From Bacteroides neonati (GTDB taxonomy: Bacteria > Bacteroidota > Bacteroidia > Bacteroidales > Bacteroidaceae), in NCBI RefSeq assembly GCF_000499785.1, contig NZ_HG726020.1:434001-498000 (forward strand): a stretch of 64,000 nt of DNA, given 5' to 3'. A program made the translations under genes and the position numbers. Shown piece by piece: positions 35,159 through 44,154 of the stretch (the stretch's first letter is position 1; each line of letters begins with the position of its first letter). The notes under the pieces are model-generated. The model did no database searches. It saw only the letters and a list, made by a program, of their open reading frames with translations, and was not told the origin of the DNA.

Positions 35159-36120
35159 TCTATTTTGTAGCTAAGTTTGTTAATCCGCTCATAATAAGCA
35201 TTTCCGTATCTCACCTTCACACTCTCCACCATATACACCCCGTTGCGCTCCGGCTCTCTCTCGGAGATCAGTTTCACCGTATCTCCAGCATGGGTACGCG
35301 GCACTCCGAAACCCGTCACATTTCCTTCGAATCCATCGAAACGGAGTCGCTTATACTCCGCCAGTGCCAACTCCCGTAACTCTTTCTCTGTTTTATTTGT
35401 GTAGCTTAGCGTCCTGATACCGGCATAGCGATCTTCGCTTCCTACCGTCTGCGTCATCCTCTTTCCGTCACGGTTGTAACTGATCGCCTTTATTCGCACC
35501 TTCTTATCTTCCTTACGCTTGTATTTAAGCGTATTGTTCTTAACATTCTTGGCGAAGTCGTATACATGCATCTGCTTGGCGTCCGCAATCTCATACCTGA
35601 ACTTACACACAATCTTGTTGCCACGGATGGCGGTATAAAAACCATAGTGCTCTTTGATCATCCGTATCACTGATAAGGTGCTTTTGTTGTCAATCTGAAA
35701 CTTACCCAACGAGGCTTCGTGGCAATCGATCTTGTACCCCGGTGCAATATACTCCAGCACCTGACGCAACGTCACCTCTTTCCAGCTTTTCACAAACGAG
35801 TTCTGCCGAAGGAAAAATGTTTCATCATCCAGATGTAGCTTCATCGGGAACCCGCTCTCGATCTCGCGGATATACCCCTCAAATTCCACTGCATACTCAC
35901 CGTTATACCCCAGTTCCAGCCGCGCCCGATCACCTACGGCTATGTGTTCCGTCAATCCCCCGGAACTGTTTCCGTATCGCTTGGCTATGGTTACCGTAGC
36001 CATGTCTCCCAAGACCTCTACCGTCTTACTGATCTCGGCCGCTGATATGCGGTCAATCACTACCTTGCCACCTTTTTGTGGCTCAATGGTCAGACGTGAA
36101 CATAAATTCAGATACAACAT
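35155..36120 (-). CDS. Baseplate hub protein (Mu gp44/late control D type)
   Basis: 321 residues. Pattern of phage hub proteins: ISKTVEVLGDMATVTIAKRYG, YIREIESGFPMKLHLDD, a helical WKEVTLRQVLEYIAPGYK, and a C-terminal VTGFGVPRTHAGDTVKLIS with NGVYMVESVKVRYG. Such proteins link the tail tube with the spike. It precedes the spike gene, as in Mu. Confidence 0.75.
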   Translation of the reverse strand: MLYLNLCSRLTIEPQKGGKVVIDRISAAEISKTVEVLGDMATVTIAKRYGNSSGGLTEHIAVGDRARLELGYNGEYAVEFEGYIREIESGFPMKLHLDDETFFLRQNSFVKSWKEVTLRQVLEYIAPGYKIDCHEASLGKFQIDNKSTLSVIRMIKEHYGFYTAIRGNKIVCKFRYEIADAKQMHVYDFAKNVKNNTLKYKRKEDKKVRIKAISYNRDGKRMTQTVGSEDRYAGIRTLSYTNKTEKELRELALAEYKRLRFDGFEGNVTGFGVPRTHAGDTVKLISEREPERNGVYMVESVKVRYGNAYYERINKLSYKIE

Positions 36121-36125
36121 ACCTT

Positions 36126-36779
36126 TTACACGATTAATGAAAACAATACAGGTTTAATGCTTTTGGCCGAGAGGGTATACTTGACTGTGTCGGGGAATCC
36201 TTCCACAGGTTCAAAACTTTGCTCTTTAAAATAAATCGACTTAATCCCCATATCCAGCAACAACGGGCAGGCCACTTCAATCACATCGTTAATTTCAAAG
36301 AAACGAGCCATCTCTTTCACTTTCTCCCCGGGATATCCATGCTCATCCATATCCACCAGCAACCCACTAATGTCTATCTCCCATGAGTTCACCCCGAAGT
36401 TCTCCACAATTTCAGCTTCATCCCCGCCGTCGATCACCGTTACATTGATATTTTTGGTGCGTCGAAACCTCATTAGCGGAGGTGGAGCATATACGCCCTG
36501 TGTTTCAGAAAGCAAACTTCCTACACCCATGTGCAACTCTTTCCTTTCGTGCTTCAGGGTCATTTCTGCCCATTGCCACTCGCGCGGCGCATACATCTTT
36601 ACGTCATACCTCGGTTCCGCCTGGTCGGCACCGGATGCCTTCCATCGGCTTTCATTATAAGCTACTCCGGCTCTGAATATCCCCCCGTTTAAGGCTCCCT
36701 CCAGCTCTCCGGCCAGCGTACCGCTCACAAACCCAAAGGCACTCTGATACCTTGTAATCAGGTCAACCGTATATCTCAT
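36126..36779 (-). CDS. DUF6046-like tail protein
   Basis: 217 residues. The segment WEIDISGLLVDMDEHGYPG and the following FFEINDVIEVACPLLLDMGI, then KYTLSAKSIKPVLF, fit the DUF6046 pattern seen in Bacteroidetes contractile phages, as I recall it. It lies where a distal-tail or hub-adaptor protein would be expected. It overlaps the frameshift ORF by 4 bp. Confidence 0.6.
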   Translation of the reverse strand: MRYTVDLITRYQSAFGFVSGTLAGELEGALNGGIFRAGVAYNESRWKASGADQAEPRYDVKMYAPREWQWAEMTLKHERKELHMGVGSLLSETQGVYAPPPLMRFRRTKNINVTVIDGGDEAEIVENFGVNSWEIDISGLLVDMDEHGYPGEKVKEMARFFEINDVIEVACPLLLDMGIKSIYFKEQSFEPVEGFPDTVKYTLSAKSIKPVLFSLIV

Positions 36780-36979
36780 TTATTCCCTCCTTGTGTTGCT
36801 TGTGCTACCCGCGTTGTTTGTATTGCTTGCTTTTCCACCTTTACGCCCAGCATCCCCTTAGTGGACAGCCACTCAATCTGCCGCATTTTCTCCGCCCATA
36901 CTTCGTCCGGGAGTTGCTCCGGAAAGGGAATGTGGAAATAAAAACTCATCAGCGCGTTATACTTCCTCACATAATCCAC
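36776..36979 (-). CDS. -1 frame part of the tail assembly chaperone
   Basis: 67 codons from a GTG at 36979, but the frame is open upstream to 37063, overlapping the chaperone gene in the -1 frame. It is most likely expressed as the C-terminal part of a frameshift product of about 184 residues and not by itself. Recognisable only by position; the PFPEQLPDEVWAEKMRQIEWL segment resembles C-terminal extensions of tail chaperones. Confidence 0.65.
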   Translation of the reverse strand: MDYVRKYNALMSFYFHIPFPEQLPDEVWAEKMRQIEWLSTKGMLGVKVEKQAIQTTRVAQATQGGNK

Positions 36980-36994
36980 ATTCTCCGTATCCAG

Positions 36995-37045
36995 TAGCGG
37001 GGGGCAACCCGCTATAACATCTCTACTTCGGGCTTCTGAAAAGGG
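36995..37045 (-). other. Programmed -1 frameshift signal in the tail chaperone gene
   Basis: On the minus strand the slippery heptamer C-CCT-TTT (37039-37045), in the 0 frame, precedes a hairpin TAGCGGG/CCCGCTA (36995-37014) whose 5' arm begins at the 0-frame stop codon. The -1 frame is open from just before the slip site to 36776. This matches the known expression mode of phage tail chaperones. Confidence 0.75.
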
Positions 37046-37329
37046 AGCAGATCAACAATTGCAAAATAAGCCTGATAAAACAGGTTGTCGTCTGCCAATA
37101 CCTTCTCTACATCCGTCAGTACACAGTTCCGTACGTATATCTCCTTGGCCTTACCCGGGTTCGTGGCATCAAATTTATCCGCTTCACTAATAACTTGCCG
37201 GTTCGGGCTTCGCACCAACCCCTCGAGAACTACACTCTTTTCATCGTCCCCTTTATAGGTTACCTTGACAATTTTACACCCCGGGTATTTCGCTTTCTGC
37301 TCTTCAATCAATTGTTTTGTAATTCCCAT
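37012..37329 (-). CDS. Tail assembly chaperone, 0-frame product
   Basis: 105 residues, following the tube gene by 21 bp. Beta-rich N-terminal part (CKIVKVTYKGDDEKSVVLEG) and helical C-terminal part (LADDNLFYQAYFAIVDLLPF). Together with the -1 frame downstream it forms the chaperone pair that coats the tape measure during tail assembly. The tape-measure gene itself is not next to it but about 9 kb away. Confidence 0.7.
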   Translation of the reverse strand: MGITKQLIEEQKAKYPGCKIVKVTYKGDDEKSVVLEGLVRSPNRQVISEADKFDATNPGKAKEIYVRNCVLTDVEKVLADDNLFYQAYFAIVDLLPFQKPEVEML

Positions 37330-37350
37330 CTTCTTTTGATTTTAAAAATA

Positions 37351-37767
37351 TTACACATTACCATACTGAATATCAAGTACGAACAACTCGTACTGCTTGT
37401 TAAGCCCCATCTCTGTATTTACATCGCGGCCTTGGCTCTGAAACTTGGCCAACACCGTATCGTTCACTATTTGATTAAACCCGTCCACGAACGTCACATT
37501 GATGGGAAAAGGTTTAATCGACAACAGGTCGCCCCCACACGCGTTTTCCAGCGCTACCGCCTGATTCATCATCATGGTAATACTCCCTGTATGGTCTTTC
37601 TTTCCCATACTCCAACTTGAAGCATCCCGGCTTCCCAGTGTCCAGTTCTTCTGGTGCTCTTGTGTCGAACCGTACTCAATTGCTGTGACTTCTTCCCAAA
37701 TCTGCCCCAGCGCTGTAATCGTGGCGTCTCCGCCGTCATACGCTTTTCCGTCTCTTCTTAATTTCAT
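37351..37767 (-). CDS. Tail tube protein
   Basis: 138 residues, four bases after the sheath gene, the usual order. Pattern of contractile tail tubes: KLRRDGKAYDGGDATITALGQIWEEV, SIKPFPINVTFVDGF and a final ELFVLDIQYGN strand. It builds the inner tube (Mu gpM counterpart). Confidence 0.78.
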   Translation of the reverse strand: MKLRRDGKAYDGGDATITALGQIWEEVTAIEYGSTQEHQKNWTLGSRDASSWSMGKKDHTGSITMMMNQAVALENACGGDLLSIKPFPINVTFVDGFNQIVNDTVLAKFQSQGRDVNTEMGLNKQYELFVLDIQYGNV

Positions 37768-37771
37768 ACCC

Positions 37772-39007
37772 TTAAATCGAAGTTTTAATGTTTACCGTTC
37801 CCTCTATCACCCCGATGCATCCCATCGGAACCCAGCGGAAATACACCTTCAATACCCGGTCGCCCACCATCAGGTTGCTGTCACCGTCCACCTGAGTCTC
37901 ACCGCCTGATACCTCCTGTTTGGCTGTCATGTTCGCAAACACGTTGTTGCCGATATCCTCGAGGTATTTGACCATTCCGGTGCCCAGTTTCCCTGTCTTA
38001 GCATCGAGCGGCACCGTACTCTTTATTTTGGGCAGGTAGGCGGCATAAAGCTCCCGCATCACCTTGCAGTTCGTCCGGCTCATCGCAATAGTGCTCTCGC
38101 TTATGTTCCCATCCTTGTCTACCACTATCCGGGCACATACATGATCGTCATTCAAGCACACCGCACCGGAGTAATACTCGCCGAAGATGTAGCCTTTTGA
38201 GTTCAAACCGTTCAGTTCCGTTTCCTTCTCCCTTACCTTTTCGTGCGAGGAAAGGCCTGCATTTACCCAACTTCCCCGGTTTGCATCAGTCAGCATCATG
38301 GTAGCCACCTCGCCGATGTTATACGACACGGGCTGTGCCGCCATAACACCCAAGAGTGCCCCTACATCGGCATATTTCTGTTCTGCTCCCGTTCGGGTTT
38401 CTGCGTAATCCCAATCTTGTCCGATCATGACCGATACCTGCGGGCAATTAACCGCCGTACTGTCCGTTTTTAACTCGCGCAAATTCGCCATCGTTGCTGC
38501 CGTAACGGTTCCCAGTCCGGCACCCTCCAGCGCCACATGCAGCGGCCTGTTTGTCTGTTGCGCCCAGTCTGCCAACACCTGTGCGGCTTTAACAGCCGGG
38601 ATGATCTCATCCGGGAGTCCGTCTACTTTCGTCACTGTTTGCGGCACATAGGAGAAACCCAGGTTAAAGATTTGCCCGTCGGTCGCCGCAATCATCCGCT
38701 TTACGCTTGCGTGGCTTACCAATGCAGCAAGCCCGGCGGCTTCGCCCTTTTCCACATTCAGCACATACAGCCGTGCTCCTTTCCCTCCCATACGGAAGTA
38801 CTCGGTAATGTGGTGGTGCAAGAGTCCGCTTGTGGTCTCATTGATTCCGAAAGCCGCCATATCCGTTACGGCAGAAAGCAGAATAAATTCACCTTCGCCA
38901 AAACTGCTAAGATTTCCAAAGTAGCCAACCAGTGCCGATGTCTTCTCAACTCCACCCAGCACGCTTTTGCCAACTTTGCCTTTGCCGATAATTATCCGGT
39001 TATTCAT
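37772..39007 (-). CDS. Contractile tail sheath protein (DUF2586 type)
   Basis: 411 residues. Segments such as TSALVGYFGNLSSFGEGE, YFRMGGKGARLYVLNV and the C-terminal KVYFRWVPMGCIGVIEGTV are those of DUF2586 sheath proteins of Bacteroidetes phages. It proves a myovirus-type contractile tail. Its ATG overlaps the upstream small gene by 8 bp. Confidence 0.82.
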   Translation of the reverse strand: MNNRIIIGKGKVGKSVLGGVEKTSALVGYFGNLSSFGEGEFILLSAVTDMAAFGINETTSGLLHHHITEYFRMGGKGARLYVLNVEKGEAAGLAALVSHASVKRMIAATDGQIFNLGFSYVPQTVTKVDGLPDEIIPAVKAAQVLADWAQQTNRPLHVALEGAGLGTVTAATMANLRELKTDSTAVNCPQVSVMIGQDWDYAETRTGAEQKYADVGALLGVMAAQPVSYNIGEVATMMLTDANRGSWVNAGLSSHEKVREKETELNGLNSKGYIFGEYYSGAVCLNDDHVCARIVVDKDGNISESTIAMSRTNCKVMRELYAAYLPKIKSTVPLDAKTGKLGTGMVKYLEDIGNNVFANMTAKQEVSGGETQVDGDSNLMVGDRVLKVYFRWVPMGCIGVIEGTVNIKTSI

Positions 39008-39215
39008 CTGTCCCTCCTTCAGGCTCCTTCACCTCTTCTTTATCCGCCGTCGCGATATAAACCCCGACTTTTTTCTTATCACCCGCCTCGCTGGCATACG
39101 CATAGCCGGGTTCGGTGAAATACTCACCCTTAGTGTTGTAATACAACTTATTCACACCCATCTGCTCGCAAACGCGCTGCATCTCCTCTTTCTTATCTAC
39201 ACTCTTTTTCGCCAT
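39000..39215 (-). CDS. Small phage protein before the sheath gene
   Basis: 71 residues from ATG 39215; a longer frame to 39248 exists but the lysine-rich MAKKSVDKKEEM start is more natural. Contains VNKLYYNTKGEYFTEPGYA and an acidic end. Unknown role, probably head-tail related because of its place between capsid and sheath. Confidence 0.6.
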   Translation of the reverse strand: MAKKSVDKKEEMQRVCEQMGVNKLYYNTKGEYFTEPGYAYASEAGDKKKVGVYIATADKEEVKEPEGGTDE

Positions 39216-39261
39216 GTCTTTTCTTAGTTTTATGAGAGAAAGCAGCAATGCCTTCTCTCTT

Positions 39262-39279
39262 GTTTAAACACCGTTTAAA
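39262..39279. repeat. Dispersed GTTTAAAC-type motif
   Basis: GTTTAAACACCGTTTAAA lies in the 73-bp gap between the capsid gene and the small gene before the sheath. An identical 18-mer is at 47437-47454. Confidence 0.6.
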
Positions 39280-39288
39280 TCGCTCTTA

Positions 39289-40371
39289 TTAACCTTTTAC
39301 GGAGATAATGGCGCCTACTGCTTTCTCTTTCTTTTGAGGTAGCGCCACGAAGCGTGCCGTAAAGCTGACCGTATTACGTTTGTAGAGTGGGTCGTTCTCT
39401 GCCTTGCTGTAATACATCTTAACACTGCCTTTGCACTTGAACATGCGCGGAACATAGAAGAATACCGAGGCTTCAAAATCGTTGGCCGTGGCCACTGCAC
39501 CGAAGCTCTTTTTCTTCTTGGTTGTGCTGTCAAAGAGCGGGCAGTTCGCTGCCTCGTAAATATCAAAGCCGTACATCTTAGAAATCACCCCCGTAGAGTA
39601 ATCGTGGTACTGGTCTTTAAATTTCTGATCAGCCTCCAGCAGGTCGTTGATATGATCGCTACAGAGCACCAATCTGCGGTTTTTCTTGGGCACTTTGAGT
39701 TTGTCCAACTTTCTGCGCAACTTAAGAATATCCGCGCGAAGTAGTTTTTTACGTCCGTCTTCGTCCGGAGTTCCCGATGTTTCCAGTACCGGAGTGTCTG
39801 CCGTGTTCTCAGTTGGGGCAAATGCATGAATCGCCTTATCCAGCATACCCTCGCTTAACTTGTCCCCGTGGCGGGTTTTAACCAACGCCATTTTATCGTA
39901 AGCAAGCGCGTAAAGTTCATCGTCCGTGACCGCAGTCGGTTTTGTTTCAAACTTACTCAATCCGATAGACACATCCCCATCTGCGAGTGTCTCCACCTCC
40001 AGCGGATAAGTCGTATTATCCACCAATACAGTCGGGTCTCCCGACACGTCGCTCAGGTGTATCGTGCTATTCTCCGCATACTGACTAAAGTCCGGAACCC
40101 CATCCAGAAACGTATTCTCCATCGCATGCGTATAGTGCTCCACCACCTGCCGTGTCCATACCTCGACATACACACCCGCACGCAATCCGTTAGGCAACCT
40201 TACAAAACTGGCGACTGTTGCCACCACCATCATCCCAATGGCTCCCACCCACAGAGGAAGCCCCAAACAAAGGGCGATCAAACACCCCATTACCGCACTG
40301 ACTACCAGCGCAACAAGCGCCGAAATAATTCTACCTGTCTTCTTTCTCATCTTCACCAAATCTTTCATCAA
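39289..40371 (-). CDS. Major capsid protein with N-terminal membrane hairpin
   Basis: 360 residues in the capsid position directly after the prohead protease. The body has capsid-like segments (RAGVYVEVWTRQVVEHY, LRADILKLRRKLDKLKVP, IYEAANCPLFDS, FYVPRMFKCKGSVKMYY). Unusually residues about 13-57 form two strongly hydrophobic segments (ISALVALVVSAVMGCLIALC; VGAIGMMVVATVASFV). They may be removed by the protease or may hold the procapsid at the membrane. No alternative start removes both. Capsid identity rests on order and general pattern. Confidence 0.75.
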   Translation of the reverse strand: MMKDLVKMRKKTGRIISALVALVVSAVMGCLIALCLGLPLWVGAIGMMVVATVASFVRLPNGLRAGVYVEVWTRQVVEHYTHAMENTFLDGVPDFSQYAENSTIHLSDVSGDPTVLVDNTTYPLEVETLADGDVSIGLSKFETKPTAVTDDELYALAYDKMALVKTRHGDKLSEGMLDKAIHAFAPTENTADTPVLETSGTPDEDGRKKLLRADILKLRRKLDKLKVPKKNRRLVLCSDHINDLLEADQKFKDQYHDYSTGVISKMYGFDIYEAANCPLFDSTTKKKKSFGAVATANDFEASVFFYVPRMFKCKGSVKMYYSKAENDPLYKRNTVSFTARFVALPQKKEKAVGAIISVKG

Positions 40372-40385
40372 TTGTCAATCGTTAA

Positions 40386-41504
40386 TTACTTAAATGCTGC
40401 ATTGTACAGCGCCTCGAACTTCTCCGGATCGCTCTTCGCCATCGCCTCGAGCTCGCGCGGAGCTTCCTTTTGCCACTGTTCCCATGTCCAGCCCTCACGC
40501 ACCCCTCCGGCGGTTGCCGAAGCTGCATTTCCACTGCGCGTTGCCGCAACAAGCGATGGGGAAGGTTTCAATCCGGATAGTACCGCCATCAACGCCTCCA
40601 GCCCCGACTTTTCACCGATACCTACATACAGCGCCTTTTGCTCTGCCGTGATCTTCTTTGCATGTACTGCCGCATCTATTGTGTCCTCAATACGCTTCTT
40701 TTCCGCATCCTTGTTTGCTTGTTCTGCCGCGTCCGCCCGACGCGTTTCTGCGTCCAGCTTTGCGCGAAGCGCATTCTGCACATCCACATCGCTGCTTTGT
40801 GCCGTTACACCCGTCAGGGCAAACTCGTTAATCAAACCTGCTTTGTCCATTTCACTCTCTGTTTTATGATTAATACTATATCCTTCTTTCCCCTCTGTTT
40901 CTCCTTTCGTCAAACAAGCAGAGAACCGGTTGTACAGCGCCGTGGGCGTTTGCGTCTTCAATTCCTCCGCGGAAACCTGCGTTACACCTGTGGCAATAGG
41001 AGCCACAATGCCGTCTATCAATTTTTCGTCCGCCGCTTCTTGCGCTGTAAACCAGTTGTCACCTACCAAAAGTTCCTCAATCTCCTTTTCATTCTTCCCC
41101 GTTTTGGCAGCATATATCTTCTTGAAATTCTTCTCCATTCCACGCAACCCTTTGGCTGCCTTCTCCATCATTACCGCCGTCCCAAAACATCCGCCCGATG
41201 GTGCATGTACCATCAGGTAAGAATTCTCACACATGTACACCCGGTTGGCGGCCATCATAATCACCGTTCCCATCGAGCAACACACCCCGACGATATATAC
41301 GTTCACCGGAATACCACAGCTTTTCATGTGGTTATAGATCAGTGTTCCCTCCAGCACATCGCCCCCCTGTGTATGCAGATATACATCCACTTCGGTGGCT
41401 CCTTTGCAGGCTTCATCAAATCGCCCGATAAAAGCGTTTGCCGAGTTAATGCCATACGGGTAAATCTCTCCGTACAGTCGTACTGTTTCAATCTTCTTTG
41501 CCAT
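40386..41504 (-). CDS. ClpP-like prohead protease fused to scaffold
   Basis: 372 residues. Residues 1-165 are a ClpP/S14-type protease with nucleophile Ser77 (GVCCSMGTVIMMA) and His100 (LMVHAPSGG). Residues about 205-300 form a charged coiled-coil (LDAETRRADAAEQANKDAEK), and the last 60 residues have EGWTWEQWQKEAPREL, the scaffold end. It would process the capsid during head assembly. It starts the leftward late operon and is divergent from the terminase operon. Confidence 0.85.
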   Translation of the reverse strand: MAKKIETVRLYGEIYPYGINSANAFIGRFDEACKGATEVDVYLHTQGGDVLEGTLIYNHMKSCGIPVNVYIVGVCCSMGTVIMMAANRVYMCENSYLMVHAPSGGCFGTAVMMEKAAKGLRGMEKNFKKIYAAKTGKNEKEIEELLVGDNWFTAQEAADEKLIDGIVAPIATGVTQVSAEELKTQTPTALYNRFSACLTKGETEGKEGYSINHKTESEMDKAGLINEFALTGVTAQSSDVDVQNALRAKLDAETRRADAAEQANKDAEKKRIEDTIDAAVHAKKITAEQKALYVGIGEKSGLEALMAVLSGLKPSPSLVAATRSGNAASATAGGVREGWTWEQWQKEAPRELEAMAKSDPEKFEALYNAAFK

Positions 41505-41569
41505 TGCGTCGATTATTTTTCAGCAAACATAACGTGCTTTTTCGCCCCTTGCAACTATCTGTACATACC

Positions 41570-41605
41570 TTGAACACTTCTTTTCAAGGGTTGAACACTT
41601 CTTTT
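41570..41605. promoter_or_regulatory. Tandem operator-like repeat in the divergent late promoter region
   Basis: TTGAACACTTCTTTT occurs at 41570-41584 and again at 41591-41605, exactly 21 bp (two helical turns) apart, in the 148-bp spacer between the divergent protease and terminase genes. This fits the binding of a dimeric activator of both late operons. Confidence 0.6.
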
Positions 41606-41652
41606 AAACTGTCCCTTTTCGCCTGCATCTTTGCTTAAAAAGATTACCAATT

Positions 41653-42093
41653 ATGGCAGAAATTACCAACGAAAAGAAACGGGAGATAGCCGAAGATATG
41701 TACATCCGCCTCTCGCTCACCGGGCGTGAGATAGCCGAAAACCTCGGTGTAACCGAGCAGACCGTTAGCAGATGGAAGAAGGGCAGAGAAGGAGAACCAT
41801 CTTGGGATGAGCGTAAAAATGAAACTCAGCTAACGCCCCTTAAAATCAAAGAGCTGCTCATGGGCGAGGCTTACAAAGTCGCCAAGGGTGAAACCAGTAC
41901 CATCAACTCCGATCAGATCAGCAAGCTGATGGCTGCCATCGATCGGCTCGACAAGAAAATAAACGTTCGCACCGTGATGGATGTGTTTCGCGAGTTCGAC
42001 AACTGGATGGCAGATCAGGAACCTGCCACCGCCGTTCTATTCACCAAGTTTCACAAGCTATTCCTGCAATACCGGATAAGCCTCGAGGCGTAA
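41653..42093 (+). CDS. Terminase small subunit (Mu gp27-like)
   Basis: 146 residues. Helix-turn-helix in ALTGREIAENLGVTEQTVSRW-type segment (residues about 17-40), then a helical oligomerisation part. It recognises the packaging start and precedes the large subunit by 15 bp. First gene of the rightward head operon. Confidence 0.82.
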   Translation: MAEITNEKKREIAEDMYIRLSLTGREIAENLGVTEQTVSRWKKGREGEPSWDERKNETQLTPLKIKELLMGEAYKVAKGETSTINSDQISKLMAAIDRLDKKINVRTVMDVFREFDNWMADQEPATAVLFTKFHKLFLQYRISLEA

Positions 42094-42108
42094 CAGCAAA
42101 CTACCAAT

Positions 42109-43683
42109 ATGTCAACCAAATACGACAAGCTACTCAACGACTACGACAAGCATTGCCAGCGCATAGCCCAGTCTACCAGCATTCGAATCAACGAAAGCCC
42201 GGCCGACAAAATGCGTCGTATCAAGTCACTCGAAGCCGATTACATCAAATGGTTCGAGTACTATTTCCCGAACTATGCCAAAAAGAAATGCGCATGGTTC
42301 CACAAGAAGTTGGCCAAAGAGATTATCAAGAACCGCCATATTCGTGCACTGGCCGAGTGGTACCGTTCTGCCGCCAAATCCGTACACATCGACATGGGTA
42401 TTCCTCTGTTTCTGTACTTGGCGATGAACGACATGCATTACATGCTGCTCATCGGCGAAACCGAACCCAAGGCAAAGAAGCTTCTTTCTTCGCTTCAGGC
42501 ACAGCTACAGTTTAACCAGCGTTTAATCAACGACTACGGCCGGCGCTTTAAGTACGGCGATTGGGCGGATGGCGATTTTACTACCACCGACGGCACTAAA
42601 TTCAGCGCCCTGGGCTTTATGCAGTCTCCCCGTGGTTCGCGCGAAGATGAGAACCGCCCCGATTACATTGTAGTCGACGACGTAGACAACAAGCGCCACG
42701 TCAATAACAACAAGCTCATGCGCGAGGCCATCGAGTTTATCACCGAGGACGTATGGGGGTGCTTCGACTCAGACCCTGATGCCACCGACCGCTTCATCTA
42801 TGCCAACAACAACTTTCATAAAAACAGTATCACCAACCGTATGCGACAGCTTTACCTGCAGGGACAGCAGCAGGCCGCACAAGAGGGTGATACCTCGCAT
42901 TATTACATTCTCAAAGTCTGTGCAGTCAAGAACCTCACCGACTTCACCCCGGAGTGGCCGGAAAAGTCCGATGCAGCGTATTGGAGAAAGAAGTTTAACT
43001 CCACACCTTACCGCTCTTTCATGCGCGAGTACATGCATGTGCACATACAAGACGGTGCCGTATTCAAGCACGAAGATATTATCTATGGGCAAATGCTCCT
43101 CTTAAGTCAGTACGATGGATTGTGTTTCTATGGCGACCTTTCCTACAAAGCTGCCGGAGACTACAAGGCTATGCTACTGGTCGGCAAAACAGGGCGTCAG
43201 TATCACATTATTTACGTCTACCTTCGCCGGGGTTCCCGCGCTAAATGCGCCTCGTGGCTGTACGATCTTTACGAAGACAAACGTCTGAGTCGTTTTAATA
43301 TTTCCTACTTCATTGAGGGTTTATTCGCAATGGACGAGTTTGTCAACGACTTCGACACCGAAGGCGATGAGCGCGGTTACCACATTCCCGTCGTGGCCGA
43401 TAAGCGAGGTAAAACCGACAAGTTCGATCGCGTCGAATCCACCGCCGGGTTCTTCGAGCGGCACAATGTCATTTTCAATGAAGCCATGAAAGATAATCCG
43501 GACTTTATTACGCTGGTCGATCAGTTCCTTGCTTTCGAACGCGGCTCACAGGCTAACGATGACGGGCCCGATGCCTGGCACGGAGCCGAATCAAAATTAA
43601 ACAAAATCACTTTTGTAGAGAAGTTCGACACCCGCACCATCAGCCGGGCAGAGCGTCGTGCAAAATCTAAAAACAACTACTAA
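42109..43683 (+). CDS. Terminase large subunit (Mu gp28-like)
   Basis: 524 residues. ATPase Walker A-type loop AEWYRSAAKS (83-91), Walker B YIVVDDVD (Asp190-Asp191), and an RNase H-like nuclease with Asp343 in CFYGDLSYKAAGDYKAM and DDGPDAWHGA near the C-terminus. It cuts and packages DNA into the procapsid. Confidence 0.9.
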   Translation: MSTKYDKLLNDYDKHCQRIAQSTSIRINESPADKMRRIKSLEADYIKWFEYYFPNYAKKKCAWFHKKLAKEIIKNRHIRALAEWYRSAAKSVHIDMGIPLFLYLAMNDMHYMLLIGETEPKAKKLLSSLQAQLQFNQRLINDYGRRFKYGDWADGDFTTTDGTKFSALGFMQSPRGSREDENRPDYIVVDDVDNKRHVNNNKLMREAIEFITEDVWGCFDSDPDATDRFIYANNNFHKNSITNRMRQLYLQGQQQAAQEGDTSHYYILKVCAVKNLTDFTPEWPEKSDAAYWRKKFNSTPYRSFMREYMHVHIQDGAVFKHEDIIYGQMLLLSQYDGLCFYGDLSYKAAGDYKAMLLVGKTGRQYHIIYVYLRRGSRAKCASWLYDLYEDKRLSRFNISYFIEGLFAMDEFVNDFDTEGDERGYHIPVVADKRGKTDKFDRVESTAGFFERHNVIFNEAMKDNPDFITLVDQFLAFERGSQANDDGPDAWHGAESKLNKITFVEKFDTRTISRAERRAKSKNNY

Positions 43684-43685
43684 TT

Positions 43686-44108
43686 ATGGCAAATTTCATA
43701 CAAGAATCAGACTACGAGGTACAGGCGCGCACAGAGCTGTTGCGCCTTTTGGACGGTACCGACGACCGTGCCGCCATCTTAAAGGCCGAACGTTTCGCCA
43801 TCGCCCAGATACGCAAGCATTTGGGAGGTCGATACGACTGTAACACGCTATTCGCCGCCATCGGAGACGACAGGGACGAATACCTTGTTATGATTACCAT
43901 CGACCTGACCATCTATCACCTGTGGAGCAAGAAGTCTCCCAAATCCACCCCCGAACATCGCAAAATCCGATACGACGATGCACTGGCATGGCTCACCTCC
44001 GTCGGCTCCGGAGAGACACCCACCGACCTGCCGCAAATACCCACAAAGGACTACTGCGGAGACGTCCGCATCTCCTCCCGATACAAACCCAACGAGAACA
44101 AGTATTAA
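43686..44108 (+). CDS. Mu gp36-like head protein (DUF1320)
   Basis: 140 residues, 2 bp after the terminase. The helical pattern FIQESDYEVQARTELLRLL, IAQIRKHLGGRYD and YDDALAWLTSVGSGE is that of DUF1320 head-completion proteins. In Mu the counterpart lies after the capsid; here it is between terminase and portal. Confidence 0.75.
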   Translation: MANFIQESDYEVQARTELLRLLDGTDDRAAILKAERFAIAQIRKHLGGRYDCNTLFAAIGDDRDEYLVMITIDLTIYHLWSKKSPKSTPEHRKIRYDDALAWLTSVGSGETPTDLPQIPTKDYCGDVRISSRYKPNENKY

Positions 44109-44154
44109 AACCCGTTTAAACTGATTTAAATAAACTTTTAAAGAACAATATCGT

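Noticed and set aside
39868..41573. Long antisense frames opposite capsid and protease genes (39868-40869, 40638-41573)
   Set aside because: Composition is low-complexity, rich in Ser/Cys/Arg, and each lies opposite a clear gene; treated as shadows.
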